Positions 29,000-37,520 are shown, numbered from the stretch's first letter. The stretch is 64,000 nt of DNA from Pseudarthrobacter sulfonivorans (GCF_024391045.1 NZ_JANFCZ010000010.1:60619-124618), one strand, 5' to 3'. A program made the numbers and translations. The notes: generated from the sequence alone by a model not told the origin.

Positions 29000-29452
29000 A
29001 TGACCATACCCGTCGAACCGCAACGGCCACACCAGCTCATGCAGAACGATCCGTTCAGCCAGCCCGGCTACACGGACAACTTCTATGACGCCGTGGGCGG
29101 GCGCGAGACCTTTGTCCGGCTGATAGATGTGTTCTACGACGGCGTTGCCGTGGACCCGCTGCTGCGGCCCATGTACCCGGAAGAGGACCTTGAGCCGGCC
29201 AAGCGCCGCTTCCGGATGTTCCTGGAACAGTACTGGGGCGGCCCCACCACTTACGGCGAGGAACGCGGACACCCGCGCCTGCGGATGCGGCACATGCCGT
29301 TCCGGGTCACCCCGGAGGCAAAGGAACGGTGGCTGTTCCACATGCGCACGGCAGTGGACTCCCTGGAGTTGCCCCCGTTATACGAGGGAACACTCTGGGA
29401 CTACATGGAACGCGCCGCCCTGTCCATGGTGAACAGCCCTTCGGAAGCCTAG
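29000..29452 (+). CDS. glbO: Group II truncated haemoglobin (TrHbO type)
   Basis: Oxygen-binding 2-on-2 globin. 150 residues. The proximal His lies in RLRMRHMPF; other family marks are FYDGVAVDPLLRPMYPEEDL and LEQYWGGP, including the Tyr-Trp-type distal and G8 positions. The start is the ATG at 29000; the frame continues upstream inside the MscS gene but without globin sequence. Probably co-transcribed with the MscS gene. Its stop overlaps the stop of the facing gene (29449-29452). Confidence 0.94.
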   Translation: MTIPVEPQRPHQLMQNDPFSQPGYTDNFYDAVGGRETFVRLIDVFYDGVAVDPLLRPMYPEEDLEPAKRRFRMFLEQYWGGPTTYGEERGHPRLRMRHMPFRVTPEAKERWLFHMRTAVDSLELPPLYEGTLWDYMERAALSMVNSPSEA

Positions 29453-30105
29453 AGCCCGCTGCCTGTCCGCACCAGGACGTGCCCGCGTGAACCGCTGAGG
29501 CGGAACCACCGGCCTGCCCTGAACAGCTGCTGCTCGCCGTCTGCCAGGAACCCCAGGGTGAGGGCTGCGAAGGCTGCCCCTGCCGGGAGCCCGGAGTCGT
29601 CCAGGGCGCGGCCCCACACCGCGGCGCGCGCGTTATTGACGATCAGCGCCCCGGGCTGCGCCGGGACAATTCCCGCCACCTCGGCAATGCCGGCTTCAGC
29701 GGCCCGCCGGAGTTCGGAATCCTGCAGCGCGCCGACGCGCTCCCAGCCCGTCCGTGGCGCCCCGACGCCCGTCCAGGATTCGGAGATGGTGGACGGCGGA
29801 ACCGGCAGCTCAACGTCGTCCTCCCCTGCCCGGGCCAGACGGTCAAGGACCGCTGACAGGGCAACGGTGGCGTCAACGTTGGAGGGTTCCGCCAGCCCGA
29901 TGGTCCTCAGGCCCAGGATGGTGGGCGTGCTTTCGCCCAGCAGCCGAGGCCGCAGGACGCACACGTAGGCGGCTAAAACTGAACCGGATGCCTGGAGCCG
30001 GATGGCGCCGTCGTCAATTGCTTTGGCGCGGGTTGCGAAGGTGCGAAGGTCGGCGAGATCGCGCGGATCGGCGAAGCGCAAGGACTGGGTAAGGAGATCA
30101 GACAC
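29449..30105 (-). CDS. Conserved hypothetical protein
   Basis: 218 residues, soluble, no membrane segment, no catalytic motif I recognise. A duplicated feel (two segments with Leu-Arg-rich helices and short strands) is visible, but no named domain. Start GTG at 30105, 7 bases after a TAGTGT hexamer on the minus strand. Ends tail-to-tail with the haemoglobin gene by a shared CTAG. Confidence 0.7.
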   Translation of the reverse strand: MSDLLTQSLRFADPRDLADLRTFATRAKAIDDGAIRLQASGSVLAAYVCVLRPRLLGESTPTILGLRTIGLAEPSNVDATVALSAVLDRLARAGEDDVELPVPPSTISESWTGVGAPRTGWERVGALQDSELRRAAEAGIAEVAGIVPAQPGALIVNNARAAVWGRALDDSGLPAGAAFAALTLGFLADGEQQLFRAGRWFRLSGSRGHVLVRTGSGL

Positions 30106-30112
30106 ACTGAGA

Positions 30113-30118
30113 ACACTA
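30113..30118 (-). promoter_or_regulatory. Candidate -10 of leaderless hypothetical gene
   Basis: TAGTGT on the minus strand, 7 bases before the GTG at 30105. It faces the tesB element 37 bases away. Confidence 0.45.
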
Positions 30119-30155
30119 CCGGCTGCGCCTTGTTGAGCGGTTCAGGGGCTGCGTC

Positions 30156-30161
30156 TAGAGT
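30156..30161 (+). promoter_or_regulatory. Candidate -10 of leaderless tesB mRNA
   Basis: TAGAGT, 6 bases before the ATG at 30168; no Shine-Dalgarno between. Confidence 0.5.
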
Positions 30162-30167
30162 CGAACC

Positions 30168-31148
30168 ATGACTGAAGCCGAAACCGGACTGCTGGCGGCC
30201 CCCAGCGGCGACCCCACGTCCATGCTCATCCAGTTGCTTGATCTGGGTGAGTGGGAAGGGGCCAGGACGGACGAAGACATCTTCGTGGGGCCAACGCAAC
30301 CGCAGCCCGCTCAGCGGGTGTTCGGCGGCCAGGTGCTGGCGCAGTCACTGGTTGCTTCGATGCGCACGGTGGACCCGGACCGGTTTGTCCATTCCATGCA
30401 CGGCTATTTCCTGCGGCCCGGTGACGCCAACAAGCCCATCACCTTTGGGGTTCAGCGGCTGCGGGACGGCAGGTCCTTCTCGGCCCGGCGCGTCCAGGCG
30501 TACCAGGAGGGTGTCCCCATCCTGTCGATGATTGCCTCGTTCCAGGACACGGACGAGGGTGTCGACCACGAATCGGCCATGCCGTCCGGGATCCCCGATC
30601 CCGAGTCGCTGCCCACCACAGCCGAACTGCTGGGCAAGTTCGACCACCCCGTCGCACAGCACTGGGCCTTCGAACGGCCCTTTGACATCAGGCACGTGGA
30701 CCCGCCCCTTTACGTTTCCGCCAAGGGAAAGCGGGAAGCCCGGAACGCCGTCTGGATGAAGACCTTCGGAGCCATGCCGGACGATTCCAACCTGCACCGG
30801 GCCGCACTAGCCTACGCGAGCGACTACACGTTGCTGGAGTCCATCCTGCGCCGTCATGGCCTCAGCTGGATCACCCCCGGCATGAGCGTCGCCAGCCTGG
30901 ACCACGCCATGTGGTGGCACCGGCCGGCCCGCGTGGATGAGTGGCTGCTTTACGTCCAGGAGTCCCCCAGCGCCCAGGGCGCACGGGGACTCGCCACCGG
31001 AAAAATCTTCAACCGGGCCGGGCAGCTGGTGGCCTCGGTGGCGCAGGAGGGCATGGTCCGATTGCCCACGGACCTGAAAGACAAAGTGGTGGGCGCAGTC
31101 CAGGCCAAACTGCTGCAGCACCAGATCCGCAAGGCCGTCCGGGACTGA
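30168..31148 (+). CDS. tesB: Acyl-CoA thioesterase II
   Basis: Hydrolyses acyl-CoA to fatty acid and CoA. 326 residues forming a double hot-dog fold. RVFGGQVLAQSL and VHSMHGYFLRPGD mark the first half. The second half has the catalytic Asp in LASLDHAMWWHRP, followed by DEWLLY. Single-gene unit with a terminator after it. Confidence 0.93.
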   Translation: MTEAETGLLAAPSGDPTSMLIQLLDLGEWEGARTDEDIFVGPTQPQPAQRVFGGQVLAQSLVASMRTVDPDRFVHSMHGYFLRPGDANKPITFGVQRLRDGRSFSARRVQAYQEGVPILSMIASFQDTDEGVDHESAMPSGIPDPESLPTTAELLGKFDHPVAQHWAFERPFDIRHVDPPLYVSAKGKREARNAVWMKTFGAMPDDSNLHRAALAYASDYTLLESILRRHGLSWITPGMSVASLDHAMWWHRPARVDEWLLYVQESPSAQGARGLATGKIFNRAGQLVASVAQEGMVRLPTDLKDKVVGAVQAKLLQHQIRKAVRD

Positions 31149-31165
31149 CGGCCCCCGGGCAGCAG

Positions 31166-31197
31166 AAAGGCCGGCACCCGTCAGGGCGCCGGCCTTT
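31166..31197. terminator. Terminator between tesB and ettA
   Basis: 10-bp perfect stem (31166-31175 and 31188-31197) ending in TTTT on the plus strand and preceded by AAA, so bidirectional for the convergent genes. Confidence 0.88.
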
Positions 31198-31222
31198 TCG
31201 GCTTTGGATCAGCCTGCGCGGG

Positions 31223-32905
31223 TCAGTCGCGCGTCAGACGGCGGTGCGTCACGCGGTGCGGTTTGGCCGCATCAGGGCCGAGCCGCTCGACCTTGTTCTC
31301 CTCGTAGGATTCGAAGTTGCCCTCGAACCAGTACCACTTGGAGGGGTTCTCCTCGTCGCCTTCGTAGGCCAGGATGTGGGTGGCCACCCGGTCCAGGAAC
31401 CAGCGGTCGTGCGAGACCACCACGGCACAACCGGGGAATTCCAGCAGCGCGTTCTCGAGGCTGCTGAGCGTTTCGACGTCGAGGTCGTTGGTGGGTTCGT
31501 CAAGGAGCAGCAGGTTGCCGCCCTGCTTGAGCGTCAGCGCCAGGTTAAGGCGGTTGCGCTCACCACCGGAGAGTACCCCGGCCTTCTTCTGCTGGTCAGG
31601 TCCCTTGAAGCCGAAAGCAGCGACATAGGCACGCGACGGCATTTCAACCTGGCCGACCTGGATGTAGTCCAGGCCATCGGAAACAACTTCCCAAAGCGTC
31701 TTGTTCGGGTCGATGCCGCCACGGCTCTGGTCAGCGTAGGAAATCTTGACCGAATCGCCGATCTTCAGTTCGCCGCCATCTAGCGGCTCCAGGCCAACGA
31801 TGGTCTTGAACAGCGTCGATTTGCCGACGCCGTTGGGGCCGATGACACCCACAATGCCGTTGCGGGGCAGCGTGAAGGACAGCCCGTCGATCAGCGTGCG
31901 GTCGTCAAAGCCCTTTTGGAGGTTCTTGGCTTCCAGCACGAGGCCGCCGAGGCGCGGGCCCGGCGGGATCTGGATCTCTTCGAAGTCGAGCTTGCGGGTG
32001 CGGTCTGCCTCGGCAGCCATCTCCTCGTAGCGGGCCAGGCGGGCCTTGGACTTGGTCTGGCGCCCCTTGGCGTTGGAGCGCACCCATTCGAGTTCCTCGC
32101 TCAGGCGCTTGGCCTGCTTGGCGTCCTTCTTGCCCTGGACTTCCAGCCGCGCACGCTTCTTCTCCAAGTAGGTGGAGTAGTTGCCTTCGTAGGGGTACAG
32201 GTGGCCCCGGTCGACCTCGGCGATCCATTCCGCGACGTGGTCAAGGAAGTAGCGGTCGTGGGTGACGGCCAGGACGGCACCGGCGTAGCTGGACAGGTGC
32301 TGCTCGAGCCACAGCACACTTTCGGCGTCCAAGTGGTTGGTGGGCTCATCCAGGAGGAGGAGGTCCGGCTTCTGCAGCAGGAGCTTGCAGAGTGCCACGC
32401 GGCGGCGCTCACCACCGGAGAGGAGGGTCACGTCAGCGTCGGCGGGAGGGCAGCGGAGCGCGTCCATGGCCTGCTCAAGCTGGGAATCGAGGTCCCAGGC
32501 GTCCGCGGCGTCAATGGCTTCCTGCAGCTGACCCATTTCTTCGAGCAGGACGTCATAGTCAGCGTCGGGGCTGGCCATTTCCTCGGAGATCTCGTTGAAG
32601 CGCTGAATCTTGCCGTAGATCTCGCCAACACCCTCCTGGACGTTGCCCAGGACGGTCTTTTCCTCGTTCAGCGGCGGTTCCTGCAGCAGGATGCCTACGG
32701 TGTAGCCGGGGCTGAGCCGGGCCTCACCGTTGGAGGGGGTGTCCAGGCCGGCCATGATCTTCAGGATGGTGGACTTACCGGCACCGTTCGGGCCAACAAC
32801 ACCAATTTTGGCGCCCGGGAAGAAGGACATGCTTACGTCGTCAAGAATGAGTTTTTCGCCAACGGCCTTGCGGGCCTTGGTCATTGTGTAGATAAATTCC
32901 GCCAT
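31223..32905 (-). CDS. ettA: Energy-dependent translational throttle protein EttA (ABC-F)
   Basis: Ribosome-bound ABC-F ATPase that gates entry into elongation according to ATP/ADP. 560 residues. There are two ABC cassettes: Walker A GPNGAGKS (near 39) and GPNGVGKS (near 358), and signatures LSGGERRRVAL and LSGGERNRLNL. Each has LLLLDEPTN. The arm and linker insertions of EttA are present. TAGATT stands 7 bases before the ATG with no Shine-Dalgarno. Confidence 0.95.
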   Translation of the reverse strand: MAEFIYTMTKARKAVGEKLILDDVSMSFFPGAKIGVVGPNGAGKSTILKIMAGLDTPSNGEARLSPGYTVGILLQEPPLNEEKTVLGNVQEGVGEIYGKIQRFNEISEEMASPDADYDVLLEEMGQLQEAIDAADAWDLDSQLEQAMDALRCPPADADVTLLSGGERRRVALCKLLLQKPDLLLLDEPTNHLDAESVLWLEQHLSSYAGAVLAVTHDRYFLDHVAEWIAEVDRGHLYPYEGNYSTYLEKKRARLEVQGKKDAKQAKRLSEELEWVRSNAKGRQTKSKARLARYEEMAAEADRTRKLDFEEIQIPPGPRLGGLVLEAKNLQKGFDDRTLIDGLSFTLPRNGIVGVIGPNGVGKSTLFKTIVGLEPLDGGELKIGDSVKISYADQSRGGIDPNKTLWEVVSDGLDYIQVGQVEMPSRAYVAAFGFKGPDQQKKAGVLSGGERNRLNLALTLKQGGNLLLLDEPTNDLDVETLSSLENALLEFPGCAVVVSHDRWFLDRVATHILAYEGDEENPSKWYWFEGNFESYEENKVERLGPDAAKPHRVTHRRLTRD

Positions 32906-32912
32906 GGTTCCA

Positions 32913-32918
32913 AATCTA
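32913..32918 (-). promoter_or_regulatory. Candidate -10 of leaderless ettA mRNA
   Basis: TAGATT on the minus strand, 7 bases before the ATG at 32905. Confidence 0.45.
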
Positions 32919-32951
32919 GTGGGTTGGCGGGCTTAACTCACATTCGGGTGC

Positions 32952-33512
32952 CTAAGCAGGTGCTCCCACGAAGCACTTGCCGCTGGCCAGGACTGGCAGG
33001 ACGGTTACTGAGACGCTGCCGTCACGGATCTGGCCAAAGACACAGTCCGTGCCCTGCAGGACAGCGGACTCGATGGCATCGGCCTCCAGCCCGGTGGGCG
33101 TGCGGCTCGCCGATACCTCCAGTGCCGCCGGGGCAACACCGGCCCCGGTGAGGGCCGCCGTCACCTGCGCCGTGGCCGGTTTGGGGGTTCCCGCTGCGAG
33201 GCGGCCCAGCGCATCCGTCACCGTCTGTTTCATCGCTGCCGTGCCCGGGCCTTCGGTGGGTGCGCTCACCGATGGCACTGCGGCGCTTGTCTCAGTGGGT
33301 GTGGCAGTGCCTTGCGCCGCCGAAGAATCCCCCGTGGTGGACGGTCCCGTAGCAGCCGGCGTCCCGGCCGTGCAGCCGGTCAGCAGCATGGCTGTCAGGA
33401 GAGACGCTGCAATGGCCGCCGAGGCCTTGTCCATGGCTCTTGTGCGCTGCCGGGTAAGTGCCGGCAGGCTTGTGACAAGGGTTTCCTGCCGGATGTCGGC
33501 CGCGCGCTTCAT
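32952..33512 (-). CDS. Lipoprotein with DUF6993-like domain
   Basis: 186 residues from the ATG at 33512. A lipobox LLTGC is preceded by a hydrophobic segment (AAIAASLLTAMLLTG), then a Thr/Ser/Pro-rich linker, then a compact C-terminal domain of about 85 residues with two cysteines (GTDCVFGQIRDG and GKCFVGAP) that may form a disulphide. The fold resembles what is annotated as DUF6993 in Micrococcales. An alternative start at 33434 (MDKASAAIA) would give a shorter, more typical signal peptide; neither has a clear ribosome binding site. Confidence 0.75.
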   Translation of the reverse strand: MKRAADIRQETLVTSLPALTRQRTRAMDKASAAIAASLLTAMLLTGCTAGTPAATGPSTTGDSSAAQGTATPTETSAAVPSVSAPTEGPGTAAMKQTVTDALGRLAAGTPKPATAQVTAALTGAGVAPAALEVSASRTPTGLEADAIESAVLQGTDCVFGQIRDGSVSVTVLPVLASGKCFVGAPA

Positions 33513-33619
33513 GCCGCCATTCTGCCACGGCGCCGAGCGGGCAGTGGAACCGCCGGGATGCCGGCGGGCTGCCGGCATCCCGCTGGTGGGCGCCCAGCCC
33601 AGTGATATCAGTCTCCATG

Positions 33620-34156
33620 TCAGACGGCAGAATCGATGAGTTCGCCAGTTTCAGCATCAACGGAGGTGTAGGTGCCGCCGGAGTCCTCAAGGAAGACCGC
33701 CGATGCCGCGGCATCGCCCTCACCGGGTTCCCCTTCGTCCGGCTCACCGTCTTCGTCAGGATCGGCAGGGCCTTCGTCGGAGACATGTTGAGGCCCGTTG
33801 TTTACGGTGCGGATGTAGTTGGCCGAGCCCCACATGAGATCGTGGCCCACGGACTCGGCGTCGATTTCGTGGGCGAAGTGAATGCGGCCGTCTTTCTCCC
33901 AGGTGCGCAGCTTGAGCCTGCCCACCACGATCACGCGCTGGCCCTTCTTGATGCTGCAGCCCATGTTTCCGGCCAGCTGGCGGTAGCCCTGGACGGTGAA
34001 CCAGTTCGTGTGCGTGTCCACCCAGGTGCTTGTGTTGCGATCGAAACGCCGGGCCGTTGAGCCCAGGCGGAACGAGGCAGTTCCCACACCGGTAGTGGTG
34101 GTGGAGGTCTTGATGTCGGTGGCGACGAAGCCCCGGAACGTCATGTAATCGCTCAT
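33620..34156 (-). CDS. ssb: Single-stranded DNA-binding protein (paralogue lacking the acidic tip)
   Basis: 178 residues. The OB fold occupies about residues 4-110 (MTFRGFVATD, SFRLGSTARR, VQGYRQLAGN, RVIVVGRLKLRTWEKDGR). The tail is acidic but ends ETGELIDSAV, without the DDxPF-type tip by which the main SSB recruits partners. This suggests a second, SsbB-like protein used for example in DNA uptake or stress; inference only. Start is the ATG at 34156 with AGGA nine bases upstream; a longer frame lacks family sequence. Confidence 0.9.
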   Translation of the reverse strand: MSDYMTFRGFVATDIKTSTTTTGVGTASFRLGSTARRFDRNTSTWVDTHTNWFTVQGYRQLAGNMGCSIKKGQRVIVVGRLKLRTWEKDGRIHFAHEIDAESVGHDLMWGSANYIRTVNNGPQHVSDEGPADPDEDGEPDEGEPGEGDAAASAVFLEDSGGTYTSVDAETGELIDSAV

Positions 34157-34384
34157 TGTCTTGTCCTGTCTCGGAAGGTGTGCCGTAGCGGCAGAACCAG
34201 CTTCGCGCGGACAGCGCCGGGCGGCGATGGACAAACTTCCGTATGTGGACAACCCGTCCTTGGGCTGTCATGTTGAGGACAAGTGCCAACCGAGTTGCGC
34301 CATCGATGGTGCGGCATTGACACGGCGGGCCCCGCGGGCAATGTAAACTTTTCATGCGCCGGATTTCCGGTCGTGGCGCCACGT

Positions 34385-34460
34385 GCCCCAGTAGCTCAGG
34401 GGATAGAGCAGCGGCCTTCTAATCCGCCGGTCGGGGGTTCGATTCCCTCCTGGGGCACCA
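34385..34460 (+). tRNA. tRNA-Arg (anticodon TCT)
   Basis: Acceptor GCCCCAG pairs with CTGGGGC, discriminator A, encoded CCA at 34458-34460. Anticodon arm GCGGC-CTTCTAA-TCCGC gives TCT, with a C-T mismatch at the loop-closing pair. T arm GGGGGTTCGATTCCCTC. TTGACA at 34317-34322 may be its -35, though the -10 is not clear. Confidence 0.93.
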
Positions 34461-34499
34461 CTTGTGATGAGTCGGGACATCCTCCACGGATGTGGCGAC

Positions 34500-34545
34500 G
34501 CAAAGGGGAACACCCCGGTCTTCGGACCGGGGTGTTCCCCTTTGC
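34500..34545. terminator. Strong terminator between tRNA-Arg and the isomerase remnant
   Basis: Perfect 21-bp stem closed by a TTCG tetraloop (arms 34500-34520 and 34525-34545). Confidence 0.92.
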
Positions 34546-34568
34546 CTGTCTGCCCCGGCACAGTCACG

Positions 34569-35171
34569 TCAGGCGTACGGCAGCACGAGTTCTGCGTAAC
34601 GCGCCTTAACCGTCTCAACCACGGAGTCGCCGTCGGCGTCCCAGACTTCCTGATTGAAGATTTCCACTTCGATATCGCCCGTGTAGCCGGCCTCCCGCAC
34701 CCAGGTGGTAACGGTGGCGAAGTCAATGACGCCGTCGCCCATGTACCCGCGGGACAACAGCGGATCAGCCGCGATGGGCATGTTGAAGTCACAGACCTGG
34801 TAGGAGGCCAGGCGCCCCTCGTGGCCGGCAGGCTCGATCTGCGCCTTAAGCTCCGGGTCCCACCAGACATGGAAGGTGTCGACGGCGACGCCAACAGTGT
34901 GCGCGTCGAACGGCGCGGCCAGGTCCAGCGATTGCCCCAGGGTGGAGATCAGGGCGCGGTTCGCAGCGTACATGGGATGCAGCGGTTCGAGGACCAGCCG
35001 GATCCCGTTCTCGGCCGCGAATGGGACAAGATCGGCAAGCCGGTCGGCCACCCGCTGACGGGCCGCCACCACGTCCTTCTCCCCCGGCGCCAGCCCGCCG
35101 ATTACCAGGAACAATTCCCGGGTGTCCAGGGCAGCTGCTTCAAGGATGGCCGCACGGTTGTCGGCGCCAGG
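34569..35171 (-). pseudogene. Sugar phosphate isomerase/epimerase, 5'-truncated
   Basis: About 200 C-terminal residues of a TIM-barrel isomerase of the xylose-isomerase-like (AP endonuclease 2) family. Recognisable parts are FAAENGIRLVLEPLHPMYAA, VAVDTFHVWWDPEL, YQVCDFNMPIA and GDIEVEIFN, which carry metal-binding Glu, Asp, His and Glu. Full-length relatives are about 280 residues, so roughly 80 N-terminal residues and the start codon are missing. Upstream of 35171 the frame runs into unrelated sequence, because the DNA there belongs to a Gfo/Idh gene in another frame. Likely non-functional. Confidence 0.85.
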
Positions 35172-35733
35172 ACGGACGCTGGGCTGCCTGGACGTCGCCT
35201 TCGAACACCCAATAGCCGAACTCTCCGCGAATGGAGAGGATCCGGCCGAAGAAGCCCTCATCCGCGAGGCGGCGCAGCTTGACCAGACCGGGGAGATAGA
35301 GCTTGTCATGGACCACTCCGGCGGTGACACCGGCTTCTTTGCCGATGCGGGCGAGGCCGATGGCTTCGTCGAGGGTCTCGGCCGTGGGCTTTTCGGTGAA
35401 GATGTGGTTGCCGGCAAGCATGGCCTTCCTGAGCGTCTCGGCGCGGAGGCTGGTCATGGAGGCATCAAAAATGATGTCCACTGAGGGGTCGCTGATGACG
35501 GAGTCCAGGTCTGTGGTCCACTCGGACACCTTGTGAAGCTCTGCTAGTTCACGGATTTTGGCTTCGTTCCGGCCCACCAGGATCGGTTCCACCTGGACCT
35601 TCGTGCCGTCCTCCAGCGTGAACCCGCCGGCGTCCCGGATGGGCAGTATGGAGCGCAGCAGGTGCTGGCGGTGCCCCATCCTGCCGGTAATTCCGTTCAT
35701 GGCTATCCGGATCGTCCTTGTTTCGAAGCCCAT
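35167..35733 (-). pseudogene. Gfo/Idh/MocA family oxidoreductase, 3'-truncated
   Basis: 189 N-terminal residues of a sugar/inositol dehydrogenase-type protein. It starts at the ATG at 35733 with GGAGG 4 bases upstream. The Rossmann loop is AMNGITGRMGHRQH. FTEKPTAETLDEA carries the EKP motif. The homology stops at QAAQRPSW (35167); after that the frame reads nine foreign residues or fewer and stops at 35140. The C-terminal half (substrate domain) is missing. The junction with the isomerase remnant carries a shared CCTGG (35167-35171), suggesting a deletion through microhomology. Confidence 0.85.
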
Positions 35734-35774
35734 GTGTCCTCCACGGTGAGTGAGCGTTGTGATGGCAAGTAAGG

Positions 35775-35841
35775 TGGGAAAGCGCATTCCCAGTGTCTTC
35801 ATGATGCCTTAGCCCGTTCATCCTTGGCAAGCGCTTTCCCA
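35775..35841. promoter_or_regulatory. Two LacI-type operators
   Basis: TGGGAAAGCGCATTCCCA at 35775-35792 and a second palindrome centred on AAGCGCTT at 35824-35841 (TTGGCAAGCGCTTTCCCA). Both fit the general LacI-family pattern with a central CG. They lie between the divergent broken sugar genes and the lacI-family gene, the expected place for self- and operon control. Confidence 0.7.
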
Positions 35842-35908
35842 AAGATCGTGCAACTGCAATACTGAGCTACGGACCAATTGCACAGAGATTTGCCGAATAG
35901 GAGACGCC

Positions 35909-36994
35909 GTGGTTGCAAGTACCCTTTCAGAGGTCGCCCGCCTGGCGGGCGTTTCACCGGCCACCGCGTCCCGGGTCCTTAACGGATCCGCCCGAAAACC
36001 AGGGCCGGACATCGCCGAGCGCGTGCGCTCGGCAGCCGAATCCCTAGGGTACGTCCCGAATGCCCAGGCACAGGCGCTTGCCAAGTCGAGCTCAGGGCTG
36101 ATCGGTTTGATCGTGCATGACATAGCCGACCCGTACTTTGCGGCAATCGCGCGCGGAGTCCAGGAAGCTGCCCGGGAACAGGGCCGGATGGTCCTCCTTG
36201 CAACCACGGCCGGAGCCCCGGCCGACGAAAGGGAAGCGGTGGCTGCGTTTGCGGCCCGGCGGGCAGATTCGATCGTGATCGCCGGATCCCGCTCGGCCCG
36301 TCCCGAGGACCGTCAAGGGAACGCCGGGCTGGCGGCGGAGCTTGACCGATACTGCCGCAACGGCGGGCAGGTCGCCGTGGTCGGACACGGCGTCGTGGGC
36401 GCCGCCTCCACCGAGGGATACCACGTAGTGACCGTGCCCAATGAGGAATTGGCTGCCAAACTCGCCGCCGAGCTGGCAGCGTCACATCACGGGCATTTCG
36501 TCATCATCGGCGGTCCGGCCGGCCTGTTCACCTCGGACGACCGCATCCGCGGCTTCCAGCGTGGCCTGGCGGACACCGCATTACCACCTGCCGAAATCAT
36601 CCGCACCGAGTTCACCCGCTCCGGCGGATTCGACGTCGGCATTGCCTTGGCTGCCCGGATCAAGGCTTCCCAGGCGGCAGCCAACACGTCAGGGGACACA
36701 AAGCGGATCTGCATCTTTGCCGTCAATGATGTTATGGCCATCGGGGCGGCCGCGGCGTTGCGTGCCGAGGGCCTGCGCATTCCCCGGGACGCCATCATCG
36801 CCGGCTTTGACGACATCGAGTCGCTCCGGGACTTCCGGCCGCCCCTCTCCACGGTGCACCTGCCACTCGAGGAAATCGGTCGGCAGGCCACCCGGAGGGC
36901 AGGAGAGACTGCCGGCGAAAACGCCGTGCCGCCGGCCATCACCGGCCATGTCACGCTCCGCCGCAGTACCGAAGGCGCGTTTCCCGCGCCGTAA
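35909..36994 (+). CDS. LacI-family transcriptional regulator
   Basis: 361 residues. N-terminal helix-turn-helix TLSEVARLAGVSPATASRVLNG (here cited as residues 5-26), then a periplasmic-binding-protein-like sugar domain with VPNEELA, NDVMAIGAAAAL and IAGFDDIE. GTG start at 35909 with AGGAG six bases upstream. It probably controlled the divergent Gfo/Idh-isomerase operon, which is now broken, so its main target may be lost unless it acts elsewhere. Confidence 0.93.
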   Translation: MVASTLSEVARLAGVSPATASRVLNGSARKPGPDIAERVRSAAESLGYVPNAQAQALAKSSSGLIGLIVHDIADPYFAAIARGVQEAAREQGRMVLLATTAGAPADEREAVAAFAARRADSIVIAGSRSARPEDRQGNAGLAAELDRYCRNGGQVAVVGHGVVGAASTEGYHVVTVPNEELAAKLAAELAASHHGHFVIIGGPAGLFTSDDRIRGFQRGLADTALPPAEIIRTEFTRSGGFDVGIALAARIKASQAAANTSGDTKRICIFAVNDVMAIGAAAALRAEGLRIPRDAIIAGFDDIESLRDFRPPLSTVHLPLEEIGRQATRRAGETAGENAVPPAITGHVTLRRSTEGAFPAP

Positions 36995-37121
36995 CCACCC
37001 AACCCGGCGACGGGCATGTTTCAAAGGCGCGCCGGCAGGCCACGCGGGCCCGCCGCTCCGACGCGCCGCTCCGGGGATGGAAAATCAACCAGTCACCCCG
37101 GGCAGCCCTGCCGTGGGAGCG

Positions 37122-37520
37122 CTATTTCTGTTGCTCTTTCCCGGCAGCGGTACCGCTGCCCGCTTTGCGGGTGGGATCCACGGAACCGCCCGGCCCGTAG
37201 CTGCCCTCTGTGTACCGCCCAACTTCGGACTCCGCGGTGCGGCCCGGCACCGATCCGGCAACACCATAGTCGGCTTTGACGTAGCGCCCCGATTCCCTGG
37301 CCTTGTCACCGAGCGGTTCGGGCAGCCCGCCTTCCCTGCCAGCGGCGCCGTAGTCTCCTTCGCCGTATTGGCCTTCTTCATCGTCCGCGTGGCGGCCGGT
37401 CTGGGCTCCGGTTTTGCCGAAGTTTCCCTCGACATACCGGCCGCGCAGGTCTGCTTGCTCTGGCTGCTTTTCCGGGCCTGCCGCATTCGGGGTGTCTTCG
37501 AAGCCGCTGTTGTCGGTCAT
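37122..37520 (-). CDS. Small repeat protein with GRYxEGxYG motifs
   Basis: 132 residues from the ATG at 37520. It is polar and Gly/Tyr/Glu-rich with no membrane segment or signal. Four copies of a nine-residue motif occur: GRYVEGNFG, GQYGEGDYG, GRYVKADYG and GRYTEGSYG, each separated by about 16 residues. Function unknown; similar short Gly-Tyr repeats occur in hydrophilic stress proteins, but I cannot assign this one. AAAGG lies about 9 bases before the start. Confidence 0.65.
   Translation of the reverse strand: MTDNSGFEDTPNAAGPEKQPEQADLRGRYVEGNFGKTGAQTGRHADDEEGQYGEGDYGAAGREGGLPEPLGDKARESGRYVKADYGVAGSVPGRTAESEVGRYTEGSYGPGGSVDPTRKAGSGTAAGKEQQK

Noticed and set aside
28300..29452. MscS and truncated haemoglobin as a new sensing system
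   Set aside because: They are close and probably co-transcribed, but both are ordinary housekeeping families and nothing links their functions.
34569..35417. Reading the isomerase remnant as an intact 282-residue gene
   Set aside because: The first 80 residues are Ser/Pro/Ala junk from the antisense frame of the neighbouring oxidoreductase fragment.
35140..35802. Reading the Gfo/Idh remnant as an intact 220-residue gene
   Set aside because: Homology ends abruptly at residue 189 from the chosen start, and the rest is out-of-frame isomerase DNA.
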